From positions 99,524-163,523 of the forward strand of contig SWBL01000078.1 in assembly GCA_024195585.1 (NCBI GenBank): a DNA stretch of 64,000 nucleotides, read 5' to 3'. How positions within the stretch are numbered: the stretch's first letter is position 1; every line of letters starts with the position of its first letter. Origin of the DNA: Aureobasidium sp. EXF-3400. Lineage: Eukaryota; Ascomycota; Dothideomycetes; Dothideales; Saccotheciaceae. The notes beneath the pieces were generated by a model. That model saw only the letters and a list, made by a program, of their open reading frames with translations. It did no database searches and was not told where the DNA came from. Shown here in pieces: positions 11,213-21,357 of this stretch. The position numbers and the translations under genes were made by a program.

Positions 11213-13199
11213 ATGAAGGCATCCGGAGTACGCTGGTCAGACCCGATCTTCCAGCCACAGAGAAAACTTAAAGTCACTTGCATTGGTGCAGGGGCGTCTG
11301 GCCTCTTGTTGGCCTATAAGGTACAGAGACATTTCGACAACTTTGATCTTGTAGTGTACGAGAAGAACGAGGATGTAAGCGGCACATGGTTTGAGAACAA
11401 GTATCCAGGGTTGGTCCTGCTTCTTCACCTACTCTTGACCACCACTAACTTTCGTATAGATGTGCATGTGACGTTCCCAGCCACAACTACACCTGGTCCT
11501 TCGAACCCAAAGCAGATTGGTCCGGAACTTATGCAACATCCGGAGAAATCTTTGACTACTTCAAGCAATTTGGCGTCAGACATGGACTAGAAAAGTACAT
11601 TAAGCTTCAACACACTGTGGTCGACGCCAGATGGAACGAGCAGGAGTCCATGTGGCACGTCACTGCACTTAACACTGCCACTCAAAAGACTGTCACAACT
11701 ACTTGTCATGTACTCATCAATGCTGCGGGTATTCTCAACGCCTGGAAATGGCCTGCAATTCCCGGCTTGCAAGATTACAAGGGCACACTCTTGCACAGTG
11801 CAGCATGGGACACCACAACCGACTTGCAAGGCAAGAACGTTGGTCTCATTGGCAACGGGTAAGGATCTCCGGAGTAGGATCTCGAGCGAGCCAACCATTA
11901 TTGACCTCTTTCCAGATCATCAGGAATCCAAATCCTTCCAGCAATTATCGATTCGGTCAAAAGCTTGACGACATTCATCAGAGAGCCTACATGGGTCGCT
12001 CCTCCTCTTGGTCAAGAACCCAAGAAGTACACAGACGAAGAGATCCAACAGTTCAAGACTGATCCTCAACACCATCTGGATATGCGCCGTGACATCGAGA
12101 AGAGCCTGAGTGGCTCTTTTGGAACATTCTTCCGAGACTCTGAAGAACAAAACATGACCAAACAATACATGCAAGGACACATGGAGTCGCTGCTCAACGA
12201 CCGTGAGCTGCTGGAGAAGCTTGTCCCGGATTGGAGTGTTGGATGTCGCCGTATCACCCCTGGTATCGGCTATCTCGAGGCTCTCAACTCTGAAAAAGTC
12301 AAGGTTGTGCATGGTGCTATCACAAACGTCACTACCAGGGGACCCATCATAGATGATGGCGGTGAACATCCAGTCGATGTTCTCATTTGTGCAACCGGAT
12401 TTGACACTACATTCAAGCCAAGATTCCCACTTGTCGGTAGATCAGGCAAGGCGCTGGCAGATGTCTGGAAGGGTAAGCAACAAGACTGGCTTTTTTATTG
12501 GAATTGAGTAGCTGACATATCCTAGATGAGGCTCGCGCTTACCTTGGACTTGCCGTCAATGACTACCCCAACTACTTTATGACCCTTGGACCAAACTGCC
12601 CAATTGGCAATGGGCCTGTTCTGATCGCCATTGAGGCAGAGGTAGAATACATCATCAAATTCCTCTCCAAGTTCCAGAAGGAGAACATCAAGTCAGTTTT
12701 GACAAACATATCATCCGTATAGGACAAAGGCTAATCCATCAACAGATCGTTCGATGTCAGACAGGAACCAGTAGACGACTTCAACGACTACAAAGATGCA
12801 TACATGGAAGGCACAATCTGGTCCGAAGAATGCAAGTCTTGGTACAAGAACGGAAACGCAAAAGGCAAGATCGCCGCATTGTGGCCTGGAAGCACACTCC
12901 ACTACCTCGAGACTCTTGCGGAACCCCGTTACGAAGACTGGAACTTCACTCATGATCGCGCCATCAACCGATTCACATATCTTGGCAATGGTTTCAGTAC
13001 CTCGGAGAAACGCACTGGAGATTTGTCATATTACATCCGTAACAAAGATGATTCTCCCATCGATCCGTGTTTGAAGGGGCGGTCTGTAGGAGCGCCATCG
13101 ATAGAGGAGTCTGCTAAGCAGGCTAACAACTTGCTGACAAAGGGTGATACCCGTGGTCAGAAGATTGCGGCTGTTGGAGAAACTGTAGCCAAACTGTAG
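11213..13199 (+). CDS. Type I Baeyer-Villiger monooxygenase, PTS1 end
   Basis: FAD- and NADPH-dependent enzyme that inserts oxygen next to a carbonyl, turning a ketone into an ester or lactone. Join 11213-11409, 11460-11858, 11916-12472, 12526-12691, 12746-13199, 590 aa. The FAD Rossmann motif GAGASG is at 25-30 and the second dinucleotide motif GNGSSG at 197-202. Between them is the BVMO fingerprint YKGTLLHSAAWD (172-183), with Tyr for the usual Phe. ATGFD follows near residue 380. The protein ends in AKL, a PTS1-type tripeptide, which is unusual for a BVMO and matches the other cluster enzymes. Downstream lies a carboxylesterase that could open the ester. The ketone substrate cannot be predicted. 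Confidence 0.92.
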
Positions 13200-13985
13200 T
13201 CAAATCGCAAGAACGATAAATAAATAGATGTTTGTTATTAAGCAGCCATCTCAGTCATGAGAACACGAATCAGATCTAGATAGTTTATATATGTATTGCT
13301 TTATACACTTCGGAGCATGGCCTCTGCGTCTGCGTCTCGAGTGTCTTTTTCCAACCATCCAGAATCTGTCAAGATGAGCCTCATATTATATCGTACTGAC
13401 CTTGATCGGATTTGATCATGGATTCCCGAAGTTAATCTATTCATCAACAGTCTCCATCATCATAGATAGTCCAGTTAGAAGCTTTGAATAAATTATGTAG
13501 ACAGGGTTGTCCTGTCAGATTTCCGATCTTGGAGATTTCGGAGATTGGCCCGGACCATTAGTCACTTGCCAACTATGCCTGATTAGGCTAGTCTCAAGTC
13601 TGGGGTAGTCTCACGCATCATCCATGGGGGAACAGCTTCTAGGCTTCTACATCTATTGCTTAGAGGAGTTGAGGTCTTCTTCTAATATACATGAACTTTG
13701 GCAGTCTTTCATATGGATATTTATCTGGATAACCATAGAGTACCAGCACCAGCCAGAATGCCACCCCAGAAATGCCCTTATCGTAGGATCACCTAGCCTC
13801 GGCAAACGTTCACAAGAGACCGGAATTGGTTAACATTCCGAGGAAACTCAAAATGCAGCAGCCATCTGGATTGGTTTGTCCGCAAGGAGACTCGAGTCTT
13901 TGATATGCGGGGACCCCTTTCTTCCTCCTTAATCTTCTCAATTGTTGGCACTTGAACTGTCCACAGCGAAAACCCCGGCACCGCG
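13200..13985. other. Gap between BVMO and esterase, esterase promoter
   Basis: 786 bp without a recognisable gene. The part near the esterase start has two FarA/FarB-like cores, CCTCGG at 13797-13802 and CCGAGG at 13838-13843, about 150-190 bp upstream of the ATG. Confidence 0.55.
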
Positions 13986-15475
13986 ATGGCGACCAAGCAG
14001 AGACTGTCTACTGGAGACATTTTAAAAATCATCCGAGTGCTCCTTGCAACTTGTATGTAATCCGCCGCATAGTCTGCTTGGTTCGTTTCCGAGCTGATTT
14101 GGCAACATGTAGCTGCGAAAGCATTGGGTGCTGTAGTCACAGGTCCTTTCAGAGGTGCTCATGGCGCAAGAACGTACAAACAGCATGTGATCTTCACAGC
14201 CATAAGGAGCTTGACTGCGAGTTTGTCTGTGCGGCTTATGAGGCAAGTAGCTCGACTTCTGGGACTGGGGTTTGACGTTGATGGACTGACTTTCGATTGC
14301 ACAGTGCGCTGACTCCTGGCACTCTGGACGCCTACGAGGCCTTTGCAAAGAAAAAAGGCTTCAAGCCGAACTTGATTGACACTGCTGGTGTTCAAGGAGG
14401 CTGGATTGGTAATCCTCAAGCCAAGAACACAATCATGTGGTTCCATGGTATGTGTCATGATCTCGAGTTTGGAACATCACAGTATGGCTAAAGTTGTTTA
14501 CAGGAGGAGGTTATGCTTCTGCCGGCACTGATGGCCACATGAAGATAATATCAGACCTTGTGGATGAAGCCCAAAGCCACGGAAGTGAGCTGGGCGGCTT
14601 GATCATCCGATATGGTAAGTCTGATGATCTATTGCCATCGAAAATCTCAAAAATGGAGAGATGTTGACACAGCTGTTTTTGCTAGATTTGACTGCCCAGT
14701 CGGCATATCCCAGACAGCTGGAGCAAGCAGTTGCAGCGCTGCGCTATTTGATCGAGACTATGGGCAAGTCTCCACACCAAGTACGTCGTCCTCTCCAACC
14801 AAACATCAAACTCATACACGCTTTTTGTTATTTCCATGTGCTGATGTGACCGAAAAAAAAAACAGATCATAATAGCAGGTGACTCTGCGGGCGGACATCT
14901 CTCTCTCTCCCTCCTGTCCCATCTAACCCACCCTCATCCCAACATCGCACCGATCGATCTCGGCTCTGAGTCCTTGAAAGGACTTGCTCTGATCTCTCCC
15001 TGGGTAACTTTTTCCCAAGAAGCCGATGCTTGGAAGCGCAACGCCCGCAAAGACTGTCTCAGTCCCGTAGCAATCACCACCTGGACGAACGAGTTCCTGC
15101 AGCAAGCACCACACGACAACTACAACAGTCCCTTGACAGCGCCAGAGTCTTGGTGGGCTGACATCCCCGTATCAGAGATTATGGTCACTGGTGGTGAAGA
15201 TGAGGTGCTTGTTGACGATGTCATGTCCATGATCAAGAAGTTAAAGGTCTGTTTTGTTTCTCGATTTCCTGGTGTTCATATTGACGAAAAAAACATTATC
15301 TGGGATGATTTTGACTAACTTAAAAACGTGGCAGACGCAGGATAAAGCAAAGGTACAGTCCTTGATTGCCACCCAGGAGCCACACGATGGTCCTTTACTC
15401 GAAGTGCTATTTTCCAAGAAGAGCGAATCAAGCCTATTCTTGACAGAGTGGACTTTGAAATTGGTAGCATCGTAA
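13986..15475 (+). CDS. Alpha/beta hydrolase, HSL-family esterase
   Basis: Join 13986-14052, 14113-14242, 14305-14447, 14504-14614, 14686-14780, 14866-15246, 15335-15475, 355 aa. It hydrolyses carboxyl esters. The HSL oxyanion motif HGGGYA (113-118) is interrupted by an intron inside the glycine run. The nucleophile elbow is GDSAGG with Ser189, the acid is probably Asp294 in GGEDEV and the base His326 in EPHDGP. The N-terminus has a short hydrophobic segment (about 12-40) that may bind membrane. The second intron must use a GC donor (14243) because the nearby GT would break the frame. Following a BVMO, it is a good candidate to cleave the ester product; that is inference. Confidence 0.9.
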
Positions 15476-16084
15476 ACGGGAATCAGCTCACTAGATCATC
15501 CATCACTTCACTGGGAAACCAAGATGTATATGTTTTATCCAAACTTTGCTGTGTTGATCCACTTGATATATTTGTTTTCGAGGATCAATACTTTGGGGAG
15601 ATCTGATCAGATCGGGGAATTAGAGTTGATGTTCTAGCGTTTGCAATATTCTAGATGCGATAGATATTTCTCATGCAGTAATCAATACTCGCCTATGTTC
15701 AAACGAACACGGTCTTTTTGCAGTTTTCCAAATGCAGATTGGTGACCTGCTCGCATCTCTCTGACGAAAGAGTGTTTTTGCAACAGGGAAATAGATGAAA
15801 CGAGGCATTATTGAGGTTGGAAGACGATTCTTTCGAGTAAAACAGTCATGGACATCTTGCGGGTAGGTGGGCGAACATTTGGTATTGTGGTTGGTAATAG
15901 CTATATAAACAAAAGAAAAATTTGTGTTGGGTATGGTCTTTCTTCCCATTTTCATCCGTGACAAGGTCGATAAAGCCTGTTATCGCCAGCCATATCACTT
16001 GAAGTCCCTCCTCTTTGTCAAAAACGCCTGCGCAAAAGAACGAATGAAACCCCAGCGTCCTTGATTCAAAATCCCTGCCTTGGT
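15476..16084. other. Convergent 3' flanks, no gene seen
   Basis: 609 bp between the esterase stop and the stop of the LysM gene on the other strand. Open frames here have no domain and overlap both ends. Confidence 0.5.
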
Positions 16085-18355
16085 CTACAAGGTACATCCA
16101 CTGAGCCCAGAGCTCCACCCCGTAAGTCTGTTAGCAACATCCGAAGCATAGCAAAGCGTACAGCATCCAGTGCCCAAATCATCAGCATGGTATCCGCCCA
16201 AACCACCATTATAGATTCTCGCAGCACGGTAATACATGCTGACATCAGTGACATCAGTCTCCTTGAGACATTGCACAAGGCCATCGCCAGAAGCAGTGCC
16301 TTCAGTGCCATCTACAATCATTTGTTCGATCTCCGAACTAGGACAGGGGTTTTGAATCACTCCGCCTGAGTTGCAAGTGCCGCTGCCGGCGTGATCTTGC
16401 ATCAAGCCGGGGTTTGCAACACTCCAAGAGGTTGTGACGACACGTACACACCCGTTGGATTCTTGCATGACAATCGCCAAGATAAAGCGAGGGTCGACGC
16501 CAGAAGCAGCAGAAACCTTTGTGATGGCAGCTTTGATGTCAGCAATTTCGGTGGGTGAGTTGTTGGCGCCCCAGCCGTTGTTTGCGCAGGATTGTTGCAT
16601 GATGGGGATGTTGGCGGTGAACATGTCGTCGAAATCCATCCATTGGGATTGGGCAGGCCAGCCGGCTGCGACAGTGCCGTTGCCGGTGTACATTTTGTAT
16701 GCGGTGGAGGCGACAGAGGTCGATGAGGAAGACGAGCCAGAAGCGGAAGTCTGGGTTGCGGTTGTGGCGGTGGAGGCGGCGGGCGATGTTGCTGCGACTG
16801 AGGATCCTGCGGCTGATGAAGGAGTGTTGGAGCTAGAACCGGAGCTGCATGTAGCGACGCAGTAGGCATATCCGACCCTGTGCATGTGTTAGCTTTGAAG
16901 ATCTGAAGAGGAAAAAGGGTCAAATGCTTACTGGATGTTGTTGCAAGAAGGTGCATTAACAGCAGGGTTCCAAGACATGAAAGTGTCGGTAGAGATGCCG
17001 TTCGCGGAAGCAATAACATAGCAGTAATCGCCAGACTTGGCAGTGTACCACTTGGTGCAGCCAGACACGATACCAGTCTGTGTGGAAGCAGGAGCAGCAA
17101 CAGTAGCGCAAGAAGACGAGCTGGCCTGTACAGAACTGGAAGCAGCGGCCTTACTCGAAGAAGACTTGGCAGACGAGGATGCCTTGTAGCTGGAGCCAGA
17201 AACCAAAGCGGGAATGCTGGAAGTGGTGGCGATAGTCTTGGTAGTGGCGCCATGTTGGATCATAGAAGACATGGTAATCATGGTAGAAGACTTCTTGGAC
17301 GATGAAGTAGGCTTGACAGAGGATGTGCTGGCCTTCTTGGTAGGGGAAGTGCTGGTGGTCTTCTTGCTGGACGAAGTGCTGGAGACTTTCTTAGCAGACG
17401 AAGAGCTAGTCTTCTTGGAAGATGTGCTCGATTTCTTGGTGGAAGTGCTTGCTGTCTTGGTCACGGGAATCGCGGCAGAGGTGCTCGTCTTTTTGGAAGA
17501 TGTGCTCGACTTTTTTACAGAGGAAGAACTTGACTTCGAAGAGGACTGAGACACATACCTGACTGTGGTAGCCTTGGAAGAAGAAGAAGCAGACACTTTG
17601 CTAGCAGAAACACCTCCAGCGATAAGAGTTGGAGACTGGCTGGCGGGAAGGTAGATGATGCTAGTCTTGATGGCAGCGCAAGAAGATCCAGAAGAGAGAG
17701 CAGCAACCTTGATGGCGGGAGCTTTGAAAGGTGTTAGAGCTGAGAAGGTGGCGGTGACATAGTTGGTGACCACATCCGTAACAGTAACAGTCTTCTCGCT
17801 TGCAGATGCAGTAGTGACAGCTCCATTAACAGTGATGGTGTTGTAGACCGTATCAACAGATATGCTGGTAGTAGTATCAACAGTCTGAGAAAGTGCGCCG
17901 ACAGCAGTAGGTGTGGTAGCTGCAACAGCGAGGACAACCGACACAGATGCATCGGAAGGGATGGCAGTTGAGATGTTCAAAGCCAATGATGAGTTCGAAG
18001 GAGACCCGCTCGCATACGAACCATCGGAAGTGAATGACAAAGTTGGGAAAGCAGTTTCTGATTGCGCAGTTGTGGAGGAGATGGTGCTGGAAGCTACCTC
18101 TGAGCTAGCAGAGTTGGCATCAGTACCATCTGCAAAGTTAGCAACAACATTGACTGTTGAAGTCTCGTATGAAATATGATCAGCGTAGATTGTAGAGTTG
18201 GCAGCGTCTGTCGTGGTGGAGTTGGAAAGAGTGCCGTTGATGAGGGAGCGATGGTGAAGATGATGAAGGTGAGTATGGCGAGAGTGACCGTGAAGAGGTC
18301 CAGCGGCGACGAGACCGATAGGCGCAAGGGTTGCGATGACCTGAGTAACGCGCAT
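16085..18355 (-). CDS. Secreted LysM protein with lytic-transglycosylase-like domain
   Basis: Join 16932-18355 and 16085-16877, 738 aa. A signal peptide covers about residues 1-20. Residues 21-430 are Ser/Thr-rich, with long Ser-Lys-Thr repeats that are probably O-glycosylated and cell-wall bound. A LysM module follows at about 433-484 (CTKWYTAKSGDYC...SWNPAV...GYAYC), expected to bind chitin or peptidoglycan. After a second Ser/Thr linker comes a domain with the three marks of the SLT/goose-lysozyme fold: catalytic-type Glu614 in QESNG, GLMQ at 632-635 and YNGG at 697-700, plus several cysteines for disulfides. The enzyme may therefore cut bacterial peptidoglycan or chitin oligomers outside the cell. 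Activity is inferred from motifs only. Confidence 0.85.
17280..17540 (-). repeat. Ser-Lys-Thr low-complexity coding repeat
   Basis: Within the LysM gene, short units such as KKSSTSSKKTS recur with imperfect copies. On the + strand the region reads as alternating gacgaag/cttcttgg type units. Such tracts often vary in length between strains. Confidence 0.8.
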
Positions 18356-20336
18356 TGTAAAGAGTGTGGTGAGGTGTGTTGTTGTGAACGAGAGTGAGAA
18401 ACCTGGTTCTGTAAAATGTGCAAACAGCGACCTGGATATATATCAGTGCAGACGCGAACAGCTTAGACTGTCGGCAAGCAGGGTTGGCTGCAGGAAGCAC
18501 GGATTAAGGTAGTGTAGGGATCAGGAGGGGTGGAATACTTAGCCTGTGTGGCGCTCGCGAAAAACCTGGGATGGAGTGCTTCTGTAAAGGGGCTGGAGGG
18601 GTTAGTGAATCGTAGAAGATTTTTTTTTTTACCTTTACAGCTGCATTTAACCTGGTTGCCGGGATGAGTGTCACGAATGATTTGTTGGTGCGCGTGAGAG
18701 AACAATGAAAGCAAGGAGGCGCGCATCATCTTATACCATTTGCAGTCGAATATTTGAACAGTCTACACGTGAAGAGCCCACCACATGGTTGCGTAGGAGG
18801 GCGTGATAGAGGTCAACGTTCTACGATAGGAAGATAGTGTAACCCAGGTGAAAGTGCACGGACGGACCCTTCAATGACAGGTATTCAAGTCACGATCGAT
18901 ACGTCTTTGTCCATTGGCGCGACTGACCTGACAGTTGCTCGTGAAGAGTTGTCCATGCAGGCGCGTTGTAGAAACGCGTAAAAGGGGGTGCTTTGCAGAA
19001 GGGGGGATAAGCCAGGTCCACAAATCCAGAACAGTCACTGTCTCGACCTGGAGGAGTAGCGCAATTGGGATTGAACAAAGGCAATAGAAGAGCCAGATCT
19101 TTTCAGAATGTTGCCCTGCGCTACAACGGTAGTTATTGGCATCATAGACGATTCAAGCGGTTCGGTTCCTAGGATATCCCTTGCTTGGAGAAGGAGAAAG
19201 AGGTTCGGCTTGTGTCCAACGGGTGGGTTTCTAGCCAACGGTCCTGTTGTTCCGTCGACGCGACTTTCAGACGGACAGAATGGGATCTGTAGAGACCTAC
19301 GGATATCAGTGTCCATCCGAGTGTGCATCAGAGGCGCATCAAAGACCGGTGACGTGCGCCTCTTTCGTGATGGTCAAGTGTCATGCAAGTTCCGTCAAAC
19401 AAGGGAAGAGGTTGGGCAATGGTTGGACAGGAACGAGCGGGGCTTTCCGACAAGGAAATTTGTAACCTCTCCTCACGAGCACCTCGCAGCCAACAATTAC
19501 GGAATCCACTTTCTATGCCGCAATGGTAGCTCTTCGGGTACTCACACATGGATATATGCGATTAGTCTGATATGTAGAGATAGCCGTGGTGACCGCCGTT
19601 TTGCAGCCGCCTGCCTACATGGGGCTTGAACAGCCGAGAAATCGCAAACTGTAAAAGTCTAGCCATGAAACCTCGACATCGAGCGAGACTGGAGTCTAGC
19701 AGGTCTATTATTGCGCTTTGGATGGTGCGTCAAGCATACTCGTATCGCTGCGCTACAAGTGCTGAACACTATTGTGGTTGTCAACCGGGAAAGCAATACC
19801 GAACAGTGTCTGAAAGCAATGGTAAAGCATTTTCCAGCCATCTCTGACGGCTTCACGCATACCATAGATCTGGCACTTGCATGTCACAAAAGAACTACTG
19901 CATGTCAAGCCAGGTACCTTTCAGCCATGTTATAGATGCGACAATGTGATAGGTCAGAGTGTGGAGATTGACGACGGGACATGTTTTCTACCATCCTTGT
20001 AACATTTGGACTGAGTGAACTCCGGCTCGGTAAAATGCAGCCGGGTCGTGGTACCTGACCTCCAATCATGATTTTCTCAATCGCATATCATCACTCTAGT
20101 TGCAGAATCAAACCCACAGTGGAGCAAGCGCGCGCTTGTTGAAAGTGTATTATAGGGTGCTTTAGTGATTGTTGCTGAACAGGCGAAATGGACGAAAAGT
20201 AAGTAGTAAAAGAGTTTCTTGGAATATTTGTACAGACCATGTTGAGAACGCCGGTAGAAGATGCCCAGATTTTGTGAGTCCCCAATATCATATACAGCCA
20301 GCAGAGCAGCAAGAAACAAAAAGATGCCGTCACTCC
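18356..20336. other. 2-kb gap: LysM gene promoter and uL16m 3' flank
   Basis: No gene could be supported. A 173-codon open frame at 19108-19629 on the + strand has no recognisable domain and no clear coding character. A T-run sits near 18622-18631. Regulatory sequence of the secreted protein gene is expected in the first part. Confidence 0.5.
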
Positions 20337-21109
20337 CTACGGCGAAGGAGACTCGGGCATGCGGTTGGCAGACTGATCAACGCTGGGGGGAGGCAGTTCA
20401 CGTCTCGGCCTCCTCAGCGACTCCTCAGTGACACCGTTACCAAGCTTTGTGATACCCATGACTGGTGGGTCTCCAGCACGCACAAACTCGTAGAGACCAG
20501 GCAACTTGTTTCCAGCCAGTCTGAAAGCATCCTTGACAACCTGCTCGTGCAACTCTCCCTTGAGCTCGAAGATGATCTTGCTGACAGCAACACGCGAAGC
20601 CCAGTAATCGAAGCTACCCTTTCCCTTTCCCATACGCGACTCGTTACCAGAAGTGTAGACACCGATGTTTGCGGAGATGCGGGTGTAGAGGCGGTACTTC
20701 ATTCCACGCAGGCGCTTACGGATGACATCTTCGCCAATCTTGAGCTGTGCAGCACTAATGCGACGGTCGTGGTCGAGCAGACGAAGGCCGTAGTCACCCC
20801 AAACGACGGTGGTGCCGCGAGTGCTGCCGCCAGTAGGTACACGAGGTCGTCCTTTGCGGTCTTTCTTGTTCGCGCCGGCGCGAGGAAGGAGCCAGGATTG
20901 GATTGAAGGTGTTGAGGAGAATGCGCGAGACAAGGATGAGAGGATTGGAGATGTTTGGCTTGGGAGGAATTGTGGCCGTGCTGGAGTATGGTTTAGTCTT
21001 GGATGCGCGAGGGAACTGATGAGATGAGTGGCGTACTGCAGGTCTGGGCGAAAGAGAAGAGGGTGTTGCGATGCGAAGCAAGGCTCGCGCGGATCCGTGG
21101 TGCCGACAT
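20337..21109 (-). CDS. MRPL16: Mitochondrial large-subunit ribosomal protein uL16m
   Basis: Join 21037-21109 and 20337-20980 (56-bp intron 20981-21036), 238 aa. It is a core protein of the mitochondrial large ribosomal subunit. The start at 21109 is chosen because splicing then joins the upstream exon (MSAPRIRASLASHRN) in frame to RPQFLPSQTSP. An unspliced 307-codon frame also exists but its first part looks like non-coding sequence. The N-terminus is basic and hydroxylated, as expected for a mitochondrial presequence. The L16 core is clear: GDYGLRLLDHDRRISAAQL, RISANIG, RMGKGKGSFDYWASRV and GNKLPG. It is head-to-head with RFC1. Confidence 0.92.
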
Positions 21110-21357
21110 GATTGATGTGATTGAGTGTATATGGCTGTCTTGTCTTGATACAGGCCCTTGGACTTTCTCCAAGTCGGGCTCGGCTTGTTCCGTTCGCCGC
21201 GGGAGTGTTGCAGCCTAATCGGGATAGATTAATGACGCGCTGTCGAGTGATCGCGAACACCCGAGCGCGTCTTGTCTCAGAGCTGCAATTGACTGCATCA
21301 ATTATATCGTAGCAGTTGCGAGCATCTACCTATCTCGCTTGTGGATAGAGATAGACC
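21110..21357. promoter_or_regulatory. Divergent promoter, uL16m / RFC1
   Basis: A 248-bp gap between the starts of two housekeeping genes, which must carry both core promoters. No TATA box is evident near either start. Confidence 0.5.

Noticed and set aside
16402..17253. 283-codon minus-strand Pro/Leu-rich frame
   Set aside because: Shadow frame of the Ser/Thr-rich LysM gene; composition follows from the repeat codons.
19108..19629. 173-codon open frame on the + strand
   Set aside because: No domain, no plausible splice partner, and composition unlike neighbouring genes; likely a chance frame upstream of the LysM gene.
20337..21260. Unspliced 307-codon version of uL16m
   Set aside because: Its first 80 codons have no presequence character, while a 56-bp intron and the ATG at 21109 give a coherent mitochondrial N-terminus in frame.
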